A stretch of 58,963 bases of DNA from Sphingobacteriales bacterium (GCA_027484425.1 JAIXSZ010000046.1:1-58963); one strand, 5' to 3'; shown: positions 8,245 to 17,945, counted from the first letter of the stretch. Made by a program: numbers and translations. Notes: generated by a model from the sequence alone, not told the origin.

Positions 8245-8273
8245 CAAAAATAATTATTAACTCTTCTAAACAA
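8245..8273 (-). promoter_or_regulatory. Promoter of the small membrane protein gene
   Basis: On the minus strand: TTG (8271-8273), an 18 bp spacer, then TATTTTTG (8245-8252), an exact TAnnTTTG match. The start site would be near 8238, giving a leader of about 44 nt. Confidence 0.55.
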
Positions 8274-8399
8274 GTGACATTAACAACCATTAAGAAATTA
8301 ATTTGATTGTAATTAACAAACACTTTATTAATGAGACTTAGCGGACCTTTGATGATTTTGTTTTACAACAGAATTGTGTGGAGAAAATAAGGAGAAAAG

Positions 8400-8837
8400 C
8401 TAAACTTTAGAGAAAGGAAGCTGGTTAGTATGCAACCAAAACTGCCTAAGATTATTAACTGTTCGTACTAATTGTTCAAAACTGTTTGGCTTTGTAATGT
8501 AAGAATTAGCACCTAAATCATAACACCTTTGTATTTCTAAATGACTATTGGCGGTACTAAAAACAATGACAGGAATATTTTTAAGTACAGGAATAGACTT
8601 TATTTCTTTGATGACTTCTCTACCATCTTTTTTGGGCATATTTAGATCGAGTAAAATAAAACTGGGCAAATTGCAATTTTCATTTTTGAGACATGCCAAT
8701 AAAAAGTCGAACAACTCTACTCCATTTTCAACAAAAATTAAATTTTCGTTTGCATGATTTTGATTGAATGCAGCATTTAATAAAAATCTGTCATCGGCAT
8801 CATCTTCAGCTATTAGTATTGTACTCACCTCTCTCAT
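8400..8837 (-). CDS. Receiver-only response regulator (CheY/Rcp1 type)
   Basis: A 145-residue phosphoacceptor domain with no output domain. The acidic pocket is Glu11-Asp12-Asp13, the phosphorylated residue Asp64 in LLDLNMP, the switch Ser94/Thr95 in VFSTANS and the lysine Lys116 in ITKPNS. The long loop before Asp64 (LACLKNENCNLPS) and the DDADDRFLL start are typical of the Rcp1 group, which usually partners hybrid or phytochrome-like kinases. No kinase is adjacent; the nearest lies at 37488 and is not linked. It probably acts by protein contact in a phosphorelay. Which kinase it serves is unknown. Confidence 0.92.
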   Translation of the reverse strand: MREVSTILIAEDDADDRFLLNAAFNQNHANENLIFVENGVELFDFLLACLKNENCNLPSFILLDLNMPKKDGREVIKEIKSIPVLKNIPVIVFSTANSHLEIQRCYDLGANSYITKPNSFEQLVRTVNNLRQFWLHTNQLPFSKV

Positions 8838-8910
8838 TATCCACGATTATTCTTAAAAAATGAAATCAATAGTAATAATAAGAAAGAGTCATCAGAATAT
8901 TGAAAAATAT

Positions 8911-9297
8911 TCACCTATCCTTTTTCTTAGATTTTGAATGTGCCTTTTCTTCATTTTCCTGCAATCTGAATTTCACAATTTCTTTGATTAAATCTAAAGG
9001 TAAAGGCTTAGAATATGGAAATTGTATAGCTCCTTTTGAGCATTTGTATTCCGAAAGCTGATTGCTAAAAGCAATGATACCTGAAGGAGCTGGATAAAAC
9101 CCAATATGCGATTTACAAGCACTGAAATGTACAAGATTGCCAAGATAAACGAATGTGGGCATTGCATACTTTATACTTTCAGTAGCCATTGGTGCAACCT
9201 GTGATATAGCTGTTCTAATTTGTTTCAACAGTTCTTGCACTTCTGGAGTGTTCATCGCAATGTACTGATCTATGTTTTGTATGTTCTGACTATTCAT
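8911..9297 (-). CDS. DUF1801 / YdhG-like protein
   Basis: This 128-residue protein matches the DUF1801 (YdhG/YyaG, SCP-like alpha/beta) family: IDQYIAMNTPEVQELLKQIRTAI, ESIKYAMPTFVY, VHFSACKSHIGFYP, then GAIQFPYSKPLPLDLIKEIVKFRLQEN. The Bacillus homologue Fra has been described as a frataxin-like iron chaperone, but members vary and no metal site is obvious here. The C-terminus is basic (HSKSKKKDR). It looks complete and monocistronic. Confidence 0.85.
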   Translation of the reverse strand: MNSQNIQNIDQYIAMNTPEVQELLKQIRTAISQVAPMATESIKYAMPTFVYLGNLVHFSACKSHIGFYPAPSGIIAFSNQLSEYKCSKGAIQFPYSKPLPLDLIKEIVKFRLQENEEKAHSKSKKKDR

Positions 9298-9406
9298 AAT
9301 AGAAGTTAAGGGAATACAAAAAAGCTCCTACACAAACTTAAAAATAATCATTAGATCAAAGAATCGGTAATTGAGACAAAATTGAGGCAATATCCGACAT
9401 AAAAGC

Positions 9407-9434
9407 AAGAGCCGCTCCAATCGAAGCGGCTCTT
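9407..9434 (-). terminator. Terminator of the giant surface-protein gene
   Basis: AAGAGCCGCT (9407-9416) and AGCGGCTCTT (9425-9434) form a perfect 10 bp GC-rich stem with an 8-base loop. On the minus strand a short T-rich stretch (GCTTTTA) follows. It lies 26 bp beyond the stop codon at 9460. Confidence 0.8.
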
Positions 9435-9459
9435 AAGATAATTGGAAACAAACCGATTA

Positions 9460-12400
9460 TTATTGTTTTACAACAAAATGTATTGATTTACGATCACTAC
9501 CTGCTGTAACGTTCAGGATATACATACCATTCGCCAAATCAGAAGCTAATGTTACGCGCTCGTTGATATTACCATTAGTAGTTGTAACCATGTTTTTGTA
9601 AACAACTTGACCTAGCATATTGGTAACTTCCAATGTAACTGCTTCATTACCGATATTCACTACTGAACCTTCGATAACGAAAGAACCATTATTTGGATTT
9701 GGAACCAATATGATATCAGTACCTACAGAACCAGTAGATACTATACCTGTAGAAGGTATCACAGTAATCATTACAGAGTTAAGAGTAGACTCACCACAAG
9801 CACCAGTACCAGTTACTAGACAAGTTATAGAATCGCCATCAGCAATGTTTGATGTTGTATAGGCATCCAAAGTAGCGCCAGGTATAGCGTTACCATTTCT
9901 CAACCACATGTATTTTGGTGCGATACCAGCATTAGCGACAACAGTGTTGAAAGTAACTTGCTGACCTTCGTTAATTGTAGTACCAGGAGTTACTATGATC
10001 TGAACTTCAGGAATGTAAACTTCATCTACATTCATCGTGATACTGTTACTCATTACATTGTTAGAAGACAAACAACGGTAGTTGCTATTCATAAAGCAAG
10101 TGATTACATCATTGTCATTAGGAGTGTAAGTAAGTTCTGCACCAGTTCCCATTGGTGTTGTACCATTTTTCATCCAAGAGTAAGCAGGAGCAGTTCCACC
10201 AAAAACTTCACTAGCTGTAAATGTAACTTCGGTGCCTTTACAAACGTTAGCAGAAGGATTAACACCGATAGTAACTACAGGAGTTTGATTGTTAACTACT
10301 GTCATCACTTTAACTGCAGAAACAATAGATGGTGTTGCACAAGCTGCACTGCTAGTCATAGTAACAGAAACTATATCTCCAGAAGCAGGCGCATAAGCAT
10401 ATGTACCAGCAGCTGCAGAAACTATAGAACCATTAACTTTCCATACGTAAGCAGGAGTTGTACCACCATTTACAGGCACAGCAGAAAATGCAACAGATGT
10501 ACCGTTACAAACCGTGTCGCTGTTATCAGCAGCTATCGAAACCAAAGGAGCAACCAATGGAGTAATTGATATAGCAGCAGCACCATTCATAGAGCTAGAG
10601 CAACCGTTGGCAGTAGTAGCCATAACTGAATAAGAACCAGCAGCTGCGTATGCACCTAGGTACATTGAAGCACCTGTACCAGAGAATGTGCCAGCTAGCG
10701 TAGTACCATTGTACAAACGATAAGTGGTAAATGCAGCTGAACCATCGATGCTGATATCAGAACCAGAACCGCCGGCGCAATAACTACCACCACCTGTTAC
10801 ATTGTAAATTGTTGGAAGCGCATTAACAGCCACTGTAGCTGTTCTGTAACAACCAGTAGGAAGCGTGTAAGTAACAGTAGCATTACCAGTAGCAACACCT
10901 GTCATAACACCAGCAGATGATACATCAGCAACTGTTGCTGAACTTGAAGTCCAAGATCCACCAGCTATTGAATTACTAAGTACTGTAGATGCTCCTTGAC
11001 AAACATTGGTAAGACCAGTGATAACGCTAGGGAGTGTATTAACATTGACTACAGTTGTGTTGTAACAGCCAGTTGGCATTACATAAGAAATAATAGCAAC
11101 TCCGGGAGCTATACCGGTAACCTCACCATTTACTAGACCTACAATAGCTGTAGACGTTGCACCACTAGTCCAAACACCGCCAGTAGTGGTGGTAGACAAA
11201 GTAGTAGATGAAGCGTTACAAACCTGAGTAGTACCTGTGATGGCGGCTGGCGTAACGTTAACTGCTATGTTTTTAGTGCGCATACAACCAGTAGGCAATG
11301 TATAGCTGATAAGGACGTTTCCAGCAGTGTTACCTGCTAATACACCAGATGCACTGATAGAAGCAAGAGGACTGCTATTAGCATCCCAGTTACCACCTAT
11401 GTTAGCATTAGTAAGTGTGATTGTTGCGCCTTCGCAAACTGCATCAGCACCACCTATAACAGCGGGTAAAGGATTAACAACAATTGATCTTGTGCGGATA
11501 CAGCCTGTAGGCAGCATGTATGTTATGGTAGCCGTTCCAGCTGCGGTACCAGTGACCTCGCCTAAGAAGCTAACAGTAGCTATAGGAGAAGCACTACCCC
11601 AGAACCCACCTGTAGAGGTAGTATTCATCATTATTGAATTTCCTACGCATACAGTGTTAGGACCAGTTATTGAAGCTGGCAATGGATTAACTGCTATGTT
11701 GGCAGATACGCTACAACCTGTAGGTAGTGTGTACACTACTGAAGAACCACCAGCAGACAAACCAGATACAACACCTGTGCCACTGATAGTAGCTACAGAA
11801 GTGTTAGTGCTACTCCACGTACCACCACTGCTAGCATTACTAAGGCCAGTGATAAGACCTTGGCATACACTAGTGTTACCAGTGATAGGTGCAGGTAGCG
11901 GATTAACGGTGATGTTGGTTGTTTTGCGACAGCCAGTTGGCAATTCATAAGTTATGATAGCAGTACCAGCTACTACACCAGTTACAACTCCAGAAGGATC
12001 GATTGTAGCTATTGCTGGTGAACTTGAACTCCAAGTACCGTTAATTGTTGCATTTGACAATGTTGTAGTACCGTCAACACATACAGTAGAAGCACCAGTG
12101 ATATTGGCTGGTAATGGATTAACCACTACTACTGATGATGTGCGACATGAAGTAGGCAATGTATAAGTGATAGATGCTGTACCAGTATTGTTACCTGTAA
12201 CAAGACCTGTTGAGTTTACTGAAGCTATACCAGCGGCATTGCTGCTCCAAACACCACCTGGGTTACTATTGCTTAGTGCGGTAGTTGTACCAAGACAAAC
12301 ATCGAGGTTACCAGTAATAGTTGCAGGAAGTGGATTAACATTGATATTTGCTGTACGGATACAACCTGTAGGCAATGTGTAAGTAACAGCAGTTGCGCCT

Positions 12401-15400
12401 GCAGCTACACCTGTTACAACGCCTGCACCTGATACAGATGCGATAGAAATGTCACCAGCTTCCCAAGTACCACCAACTGAAGTATTGTTAAGTGTTGATG
12501 TTGCATTTACGCAAACATTGGTAGCGCCAGTTATTGATGCAGGTAAAGCATTTACAACAAATGGAGTTGCAACACGGCAGCCGTTAGGTGCTGTATAGGT
12601 AATATTAGTATTACCAGCGGCATTACCAGTTACTGTACCAGAAGCATTTACAGATGCTATAGCAGTAGAGCCAGATGACCAAGCACCACCTGCAGTAGCA
12701 TTGGTAAGTGTAGTAGATAAACCGTTACATACTGCAGTAGTACCACCAATTGTAGCAGGTAAAGCATTCACTACTATACTACGCGTACGGTAACAACCTA
12801 AAGTAGATGTGTAAGTAATAGCTACGTTACCAGCAGAAACACCAGAAACAGTGCCAGATGTGTTTACTGTAGCTATTGCATCAGATTCTGATGACCATGT
12901 ACCACCAGAAGTACTGCTAGTAAATAAACTTGTAGATCCAGCACATATTGTATTAGTACCTGCTATAGAGGCAGGTAAAGGATTTACTACTACTGTGTTC
13001 ATTCTAGCACAACCTGTAGGTAATGTATAAGTAACCATAGAAGTACCTGCTGTACCAGCAGTAACTAAACCAGACGCATCAATTGACGCAGTAGATGGAA
13101 CACTTGTAGACCAAGTACCACCTGCTACAGAGTTTGAAAGAGAAGTAGATTGACCCGAGCAAACTGTAAGACTACCAGAGATAGTAGAAGGTAAAACATT
13201 TACAGTTACAGTTTGTGTGCGACGACAACCATTAGCTAATTCGTAAGATATAGTAGCAACACCAGCAGTAGTACCTGTTACAACACCAGAAGAGTTAACA
13301 CTTGCAGTAGAACTTGCATCAGAAATCCACACACCACCACTTGTAGTTGAAGACAAGGTGGTAGTCTGACCTTGACAAACTGCGTTTGCTCCAGATATGC
13401 TTGCAGGAAGTGCATTTACTATGACGTTAGCTATTCTGCGACAACCAGTAGGTAGCATGTATGTGATCTTTGCAGTACCTGCAGCAACACCTAGAACCTC
13501 GCCAGATGCATTAACACTTGCAACAGCTGAGTTGCTGCTAGCCCATGTACCACCTGCATCAGCACTGCTCAATAAAGTAGTAACGTTCTGACAAATTGTA
13601 GTGTTGCCAGTTATAGCTGCTGGAAGTGGGTTAACAACGAAGCTAGAAGTAGCACGACAACCTGTAGGTAAGGTATATGATATAGTAGTAACACCTGAAG
13701 TAGCTGCTATTACCAGACCAGCGTTGTCGATGGTAGCTACAGAAGTATTGCTACTAGCCCAGTTACCACCACTAACCGTATTTGATAATGCACCCAAACT
13801 ACCCTGACAAGCTGACAATGAGCCAGAAATAGCGGCTGGTAAAACATTCACAGTAGCTACCACAGTGCGGATACAACCTGCAGCAGAAGTGTAAGTTACT
13901 GCAGCAGAACCTGCTGTAACACCAGTGATGTTGCCAGAGGTAAGGCCTACAGTAACATTAGATGAAGCACTGCTCCAAGTACCACCAGTAAGCGGATTAG
14001 AAAGTGTAATGGTAGATGATTCGCAAACTGCTGCTGTGCCAATGAAAGCACCAGGAACTGGATTAACTGTGGCATCAGTAGTAGTGATACAACCAGATGG
14101 CAAAGTATATGTAATGCCGGTTTGTCCTAAAGCAACACCTGTAACAACACCAGTGCTGTTAACAGAAGCAGTAGAAGAGTTGGCACTTGTCCATACACCA
14201 CCACCTATAGGATGGCTGAGTGCAGAAGTAAGGCCGAAACATACAGCAGAAGAACCAGAAATAGGAGCTGGAGCTGCAGACACGTTAAAGATTCTTGTTT
14301 TTACGCAACCTAAAGGAGAGGTGTAAGTAATGTTAGTAATACCTGAACCTACCGGAGTGATCTCACCCGTAGCCAAATTAATGAATGCGATAGAAGTATT
14401 ACTACTTGTCCATGTACCACCTGTGGTACTGTTTGTTACAAATACATTTGTACCTATACAAGTAGATGTAGCACCTGAGATATCAGCAGGTAAATCATTA
14501 ACGTTTACGTTGACTGAAGTCGATGAACTACAACCAGCAGCACTGGTAGCAGTAACATTGTATTGATTACTACCCACAACAGCAGGAGTGATAGTAGTAG
14601 TAGCACAAGAAGTACAAGAAAGACCAGTAGCACCTGCTACACCTGACCATGTAAATGTAGCACCAGGAGCAACAGCCGTGAAAGATGTACCACTATTAAA
14701 GCACACAGAAGCAGAAGCAGCTGGAGTAACGCCAAGTACTGGCAAAGGATTAACATTAATGCTCCTTATTGCAAAACATGTGTTTGGTAACGTATAAGAG
14801 ATGGTAACTGCACCTACCGCAATTCCGGTGACCTGACCAGAGCTATTTACACTAGCATTAGCACCACTGCTAGCCCAAACACCAGATGGAGTGGCACTAG
14901 TGAGCGTGACGTTAGTACCCAAACATACACCTGAAGGACCTGAAATAGCTGCTGGTGCAGCAAGAACCGAAACTATACTGGGATATGTAACTGTACAACC
15001 AGCACCAGTAGCACCAGTAATTGAAAGATTATAAGTACCACCCTCTGAAATGCCTATAGAAGAAACTGAAGCTGTAGCAGTAGATGCACCTGATATAGTA
15101 GCAGGACCAGTCCATGAATAGCTAGTAACGCCTGATGCTCCAGTTGCAGTAAGTGTAAGTGAAGAACCCGCACAAACTGGGCTATTAGTAGTTACACTAG
15201 CTACAGAAGGAGCAGCTACAACAGTAACAACTATGGAAGAAGTACAACCAGGACCAGTAGAATAAGTAATAACTGCGGTACCGGTACCTGTTGCAGTAAC
15301 CACACCAGTAGAAGTAGCAACAGTAGCTACAGCAGTATTGCCTGAAGTCCATGCACCACCTGTAATAGTATTGGCCAAAGTAGCAGAACCACCTACACAA

Positions 15401-16236
15401 TAATTGAAAGTACCTGTACTAGCAGGGGGAGTAGAACATAAGGGTGTAATCGTTACATAACCATTACCTGTACGGAAACCAGAAGTAGTAGTACCACCAG
15501 TAACACCAGTACCAGCTATGTAGGAAGAACCACCGCATGCACCTCCGTTTTGCGAACCACCACCGCCATACCAGCCACCGCCGCCACCAGCAGCATAGCC
15601 TGTCCCGCCATTTCCACCACGACCAAAGACGCCTGCAGAAGCACCTGCCGCACCTGCGCCACCAGCAGTTTGTGTTCCAGGAAATCCACACGAAGCAGAG
15701 TTATAAGTCCCACAGTTTACACTTGTACCACCCGTTAGTCCACCACCTGAACCACCAAATTCTCCTCCACAACTCCAAGCAGATCCACCGCCACCAGCAC
15801 CTACAAGCAGACGACTATTTAAAGATGCTGTAGTAGAACCAGATACTGTACGAATATCTGACGAACCTCCACCTCCAGAGCCTCCACAACCAGTTGGATT
15901 GGCATTGCCACCGTCAGCACCACCACCACTATTGCCTCCACCTACAGAACCAGATCCACAAGAGCTAGATGCAGCTTGTTGACCAACGTAAATGAAAATA
16001 ACCTGTCCCGGAGTTACTGCTACTGTGCCTTGCGCGCGACCGCCAAGACCACCAGCAGCGGCTGGACTTGAAAAGTTCCCACCTTGCGCACCTGCTACAT
16101 CCACACCTATGGAAGTGACTCCAGCTGGCACTGTGTAGGTTTGCATAGAACCCGTGTAATTGAAGGTTACCTGTGCGTAACCAGCCATACTCAAACAGAG
16201 TAATAGGAAGAGTAAACTAATTCGTCTCATATTCAA
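9460..16236 (-). CDS. Giant T9SS-secreted surface protein with 17 tandem Big-like repeats
   Basis: A 2,258-residue secreted protein, complete in the window. Order: signal peptide (residues 1-21, ending GYAQ); a glycine-rich domain (about 30-265) of the kind found at the N-terminus of Bacteroidota adhesins; two divergent Ig-like repeats with an interposed PKD-like domain; 17 contiguous 72-residue repeats (about 586-1808); three further Ig/PKD-like domains (VCNGTSVAFSA, VCKGTEVTFTA, INEGQQVTFNT); and a type A T9SS sorting domain (PNPNNGSFVIEG to the end, IHFVVKQ). Each repeat carries an early Cys and a late Cys (usually P-T-G-C). Bacterial Ig-2-like folding, surface display and an adhesive or matrix role are inferred. 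It has its own promoter, a structured leader and a terminator, and is not in an operon with the ribosomal genes upstream. Confidence 0.93.
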   Translation of the reverse strand: MNMRRISLLFLLLCLSMAGYAQVTFNYTGSMQTYTVPAGVTSIGVDVAGAQGGNFSSPAAAGGLGGRAQGTVAVTPGQVIFIYVGQQAASSSCGSGSVGGGNSGGGADGGNANPTGCGGSGGGGSSDIRTVSGSTTASLNSRLLVGAGGGGSAWSCGGEFGGSGGGLTGGTSVNCGTYNSASCGFPGTQTAGGAGAAGASAGVFGRGGNGGTGYAAGGGGGWYGGGGSQNGGACGGSSYIAGTGVTGGTTTSGFRTGNGYVTITPLCSTPPASTGTFNYCVGGSATLANTITGGAWTSGNTAVATVATSTGVVTATGTGTAVITYSTGPGCTSSIVVTVVAAPSVASVTTNSPVCAGSSLTLTATGASGVTSYSWTGPATISGASTATASVSSIGISEGGTYNLSITGATGAGCTVTYPSIVSVLAAPAAISGPSGVCLGTNVTLTSATPSGVWASSGANASVNSSGQVTGIAVGAVTISYTLPNTCFAIRSINVNPLPVLGVTPAASASVCFNSGTSFTAVAPGATFTWSGVAGATGLSCTSCATTTITPAVVGSNQYNVTATSAAGCSSSTSVNVNVNDLPADISGATSTCIGTNVFVTNSTTGGTWTSSNTSIAFINLATGEITPVGSGITNITYTSPLGCVKTRIFNVSAAPAPISGSSAVCFGLTSALSHPIGGGVWTSANSSTASVNSTGVVTGVALGQTGITYTLPSGCITTTDATVNPVPGAFIGTAAVCESSTITLSNPLTGGTWSSASSNVTVGLTSGNITGVTAGSAAVTYTSAAGCIRTVVATVNVLPAAISGSLSACQGSLGALSNTVSGGNWASSNTSVATIDNAGLVIAATSGVTTISYTLPTGCRATSSFVVNPLPAAITGNTTICQNVTTLLSSADAGGTWASSNSAVASVNASGEVLGVAAGTAKITYMLPTGCRRIANVIVNALPASISGANAVCQGQTTTLSSTTSGGVWISDASSTASVNSSGVVTGTTAGVATISYELANGCRRTQTVTVNVLPSTISGSLTVCSGQSTSLSNSVAGGTWSTSVPSTASIDASGLVTAGTAGTSMVTYTLPTGCARMNTVVVNPLPASIAGTNTICAGSTSLFTSSTSGGTWSSESDAIATVNTSGTVSGVSAGNVAITYTSTLGCYRTRSIVVNALPATIGGTTAVCNGLSTTLTNATAGGAWSSGSTAIASVNASGTVTGNAAGNTNITYTAPNGCRVATPFVVNALPASITGATNVCVNATSTLNNTSVGGTWEAGDISIASVSGAGVVTGVAAGATAVTYTLPTGCIRTANINVNPLPATITGNLDVCLGTTTALSNSNPGGVWSSNAAGIASVNSTGLVTGNNTGTASITYTLPTSCRTSSVVVVNPLPANITGASTVCVDGTTTLSNATINGTWSSSSPAIATIDPSGVVTGVVAGTAIITYELPTGCRKTTNITVNPLPAPITGNTSVCQGLITGLSNASSGGTWSSTNTSVATISGTGVVSGLSAGGSSVVYTLPTGCSVSANIAVNPLPASITGPNTVCVGNSIMMNTTSTGGFWGSASPIATVSFLGEVTGTAAGTATITYMLPTGCIRTRSIVVNPLPAVIGGADAVCEGATITLTNANIGGNWDANSSPLASISASGVLAGNTAGNVLISYTLPTGCMRTKNIAVNVTPAAITGTTQVCNASSTTLSTTTTGGVWTSGATSTAIVGLVNGEVTGIAPGVAIISYVMPTGCYNTTVVNVNTLPSVITGLTNVCQGASTVLSNSIAGGSWTSSSATVADVSSAGVMTGVATGNATVTYTLPTGCYRTATVAVNALPTIYNVTGGGSYCAGGSGSDISIDGSAAFTTYRLYNGTTLAGTFSGTGASMYLGAYAAAGSYSVMATTANGCSSSMNGAAAISITPLVAPLVSIAADNSDTVCNGTSVAFSAVPVNGGTTPAYVWKVNGSIVSAAAGTYAYAPASGDIVSVTMTSSAACATPSIVSAVKVMTVVNNQTPVVTIGVNPSANVCKGTEVTFTASEVFGGTAPAYSWMKNGTTPMGTGAELTYTPNDNDVITCFMNSNYRCLSSNNVMSNSITMNVDEVYIPEVQIIVTPGTTINEGQQVTFNTVVANAGIAPKYMWLRNGNAIPGATLDAYTTSNIADGDSITCLVTGTGACGESTLNSVMITVIPSTGIVSTGSVGTDIILVPNPNNGSFVIEGSVVNIGNEAVTLEVTNMLGQVVYKNMVTTTNGNINERVTLASDLANGMYILNVTAGSDRKSIHFVVKQ
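10811..14481 (-). repeat. 17 tandem 216 bp (72-codon) coding repeats
   Basis: From the I-S-G-A-T-S-T-C unit (starts at 14481) to the last N-A-L-P-T (ends near 10811) there are 3,671 bp, that is 17 units of about 216 bp. The unit consensus runs ITG..xVCxG, L-S-N, GG-T-W-S-S, ASV-SG-VTG, AG-ITYTLPTGC, then VNPLPA. Units differ in many residues but keep Trp, Gly and both Cys almost everywhere. Two more divergent copies lie upstream (about 14750-14950 and 15195-15420). Length change by recombination is likely in such an array. Confidence 0.88.
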
Positions 16237-16327
16237 TTGGTTTTATTAAGCTAAATATTGGAACTAACTATAACATGCAAAGGCCGTAAAGCCTTGCCTA
16301 CAAAGAGATAGGGAGTATTATCACTAA

Positions 16328-16372
16328 GTTATTATCCGTTATTTCGGCATTGATTTATGCCTAAATAATAAC
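16328..16372 (-). other. Structured 5' leader of the giant gene
   Basis: GTTATTAT (16328-16335) pairs with ATAATAAC (16365-16372), enclosing a smaller GGCAT/ATGCC hairpin (16346-16361). A second short stem, AAGGC/GCCTT, follows near 16279-16294. All lie in the 149 nt leader between the predicted start site and the ATG at 16236. A regulatory role is only suggested. Confidence 0.4.
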
Positions 16373-16391
16373 ATTAGCGTAATAGTAACGC

Positions 16392-16423
16392 CAAATTTAA
16401 CAAAATGGAATTGTAAAAACAAA
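16392..16423 (-). promoter_or_regulatory. Promoter of the giant surface-protein gene
   Basis: On the minus strand: TTTG (16420-16423), a 20 bp spacer and TAAATTTG (16392-16399), both exact consensus. The start site is expected near 16385. Between this promoter and the rpsG terminator (16424-16852) I see only AT-rich sequence and a doubtful 85-codon frame that I reject. Confidence 0.7.
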
Positions 16424-16852
16424 CAAAAAGATGAATTGACTTAAAATATTATTACCCAATTGTTAGTAATAAACTAGTGTACGTAAGTCACAATTTGGCG
16501 CTACGAATTACATATTTTTTATTTTTTACTGTTTTTAACACTTTGATGATATGTAAAAAATCCCAAATTCTGAAAACGAATTAACTTCAATAATCCTATT
16601 GCACAAATACTTTTCGCTAATATACATTTATAACTATAGCATGTATTAATGAAAAAAGAGTAGCTATTGGAAGAGGGAACAAAAACTATTTGAATACATG
16701 GACGACCGAAATTTTTAGACAAAACACCAAAATAATAACCAATGCCATGAAACAACTTAAATAACATCATTTCCATACTCGGAAAAAGGTGGCAGGTACA
16801 CTATTGTTAGCTTCAATTTATGAGAAAAAAAAACACCTTTAAACACAACAAA

Positions 16853-16878
16853 TTAGCCCCACCATATGGCAGGGCTAA
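16853..16878 (-). terminator. Terminator of the rpsL-rpsG operon
   Basis: TTAGCCC (16853-16859) pairs with GGGCTAA (16872-16878), with CCAT/ATGG continuing the stem after a two-base mismatch. T-rich sequence follows on the minus strand. It lies 24 bp after the rpsG stop, so transcription probably ends before the giant gene. Confidence 0.7.
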
Positions 16879-16901
16879 CAGTATATTAAATATCTATTGA
16901 G

Positions 16902-17369
16902 TTAGATTTTGAAGTGAGAGAACGCTTTGTTAGCTTCAGCCATACGGTGCGTATCTTCTTTCTTTTTGAAAGCACCACCTTCACCCTTAGATGCTGCAAT
17001 GATTTCGTTAGCCAGTTTGTCAGCGATAGTTTTACCGTTACGCTCACGAGAGAAACGAATCAACCATTTCATGCTCAATGAAATTTTACGATCTGGACGA
17101 ACTTCTGATGGTATTTGGAAAGTAGCACCACCTATTCTGCGACTACGTACCTCTACAGCGGGAGTAACGTTGTTCAATGCTTTTTTCCAAATTTCATAAC
17201 CATCTTCATTAGTGATTTTAGAAACTTTGTCAAGAGCATCGTAGAATGCGCTTAGAACAACAGTTTTGTTACCACCCCACATAAGACAGTTAACGAAACG
17301 AGTTACATTTTTATCGTTAAATTTTGGATCCGGTGCTAACGGTAATTTTTTTGCCTGTGCCTTTCTCAT
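16902..17369 (-). CDS. rpsG: 30S ribosomal protein S7
   Basis: This 155-residue primary 16S rRNA binding protein nucleates assembly of the 30S head. Family blocks are clear: [15 protein letters not shown], the [29 protein letters not shown] segment of the central beta-hairpin, [19 protein letters not shown] and [16 protein letters not shown] at the end. It lies 32 bp after rpsL in the same transcript. In most bacteria fusA follows as the third str-operon gene; here a terminator and an unrelated surface-protein gene follow. Confidence 0.97.
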   Translation of the reverse strand: MRKAQAKKLPLAPDPKFNDKNVTRFVNCLMWGGNKTVVLSAFYDALDKVSKITNEDGYEIWKKALNNVTPAVEVRSRRIGGATFQIPSEVRPDRKISLSMKWLIRFSRERNGKTIADKLANEIIAASKGEGGAFKKKEDTHRMAEANKAFSHFKI

Positions 17370-17401
17370 CTGATGATTGGCTTAAATTAAAGAGTTAGAA
17401 A

Positions 17402-17806
17402 TTATTTTTTACCTGCTGGTTTTGCTCCACCTTTCGCTTTTTCCTTTTTCGTACCATACTTAGAGCGACTCTGCTTACGGTCTTTTACACCTGCAGTATC
17501 GAGCGCACCACGTACAATATGATAACGAACACCAGGAAGATCTTTAACACGACCACCGCGGATAAGCACTATTGAGTGCTCCTGCAGGTTGTGACCTTCT
17601 CCGGGTATGTATGCGATCACCTCTACTTTGTTAGTGAGACGAACTTTAGCTACTTTACGCAGCGCGGAGTTTGGTTTTTTAGGCGTAGTTGTGTATACAC
17701 GGGTACACACGCCACGGCGTTGTGGACACGCATCCAGTGCGCGGGATTTCGACTTTGTCCGTATCTGCTCACGGCCTTTACGTACTAATTGCTGTATTGT
17801 AGGCAT
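17402..17806 (-). CDS. rpsL: 30S ribosomal protein S12
   Basis: A 134-residue decoding-centre protein. [69 protein letters not shown] and the basic C-terminal tail are all present. The two lysines whose change gives streptomycin resistance (in TTPKKPNSA and in GRVKDLPG) are wild type, so target-based resistance is not expected. It is first in a two-gene operon with rpsG, driven by two stacked consensus promoters. Confidence 0.98.
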   Translation of the reverse strand: MPTIQQLVRKGREQIRTKSKSRALDACPQRRGVCTRVYTTTPKKPNSALRKVAKVRLTNKVEVIAYIPGEGHNLQEHSIVLIRGGRVKDLPGVRYHIVRGALDTAGVKDRKQSRSKYGTKKEKAKGGAKPAGKK

Positions 17807-17838
17807 TGCTTACGTTAGTAATAAATTAAAATGGAGTG

Positions 17839-17869
17839 CAAAGGTAAGTCAAACATTTTATCATTCAAA
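17839..17869 (-). promoter_or_regulatory. Proximal promoter of rpsL-rpsG
   Basis: On the minus strand: TTTG (17866-17869), a 19 bp spacer and TACCTTTG (17839-17846), both exact consensus. The start site is near 17832, giving a leader of about 26 nt. Confidence 0.75.
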
Positions 17870-17911
17870 AAAATATTTCGGATATTTATCAGAAATTTTT
17901 TCCTGTAGACA

Positions 17912-17945
17912 CAAAGATACGTTGCTTGAGTTGATGTTACACAAA
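17912..17945 (-). promoter_or_regulatory. Distal promoter of rpsL-rpsG
   Basis: On the minus strand: TTTG (17942-17945), a 22 bp spacer and TATCTTTG (17912-17919). It lies about 70 bp upstream of the first promoter, a tandem arrangement common for highly expressed ribosomal operons. The rest of the 311 bp gap up to 18117 holds only a small GTGTT/AACAC hairpin (18013-18026) and the -7 box at 18069. Confidence 0.6.

Noticed and set aside
8838-8846. TTATCCACG near the response-regulator start, resembling a DnaA box
   Set aside because: A single near-match with no neighbours, as expected by chance, unlike the cluster at 45699-45801.
9958-14797. Several plus-strand reading frames of 64-207 codons inside the giant gene
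   Set aside because: They are antisense shadows of the repeat gene, recurring at each 216 bp unit with low-complexity Val/Pro/Leu content. The minus-strand product has a signal peptide, conserved domains and a sorting signal.
16519-16776. 85-codon minus-strand frame between rpsG and the giant gene
   Set aside because: No recognisable domain, no promoter, and a composition rich in Phe, Ser and Tyr from AT-rich DNA. It may be intergenic.
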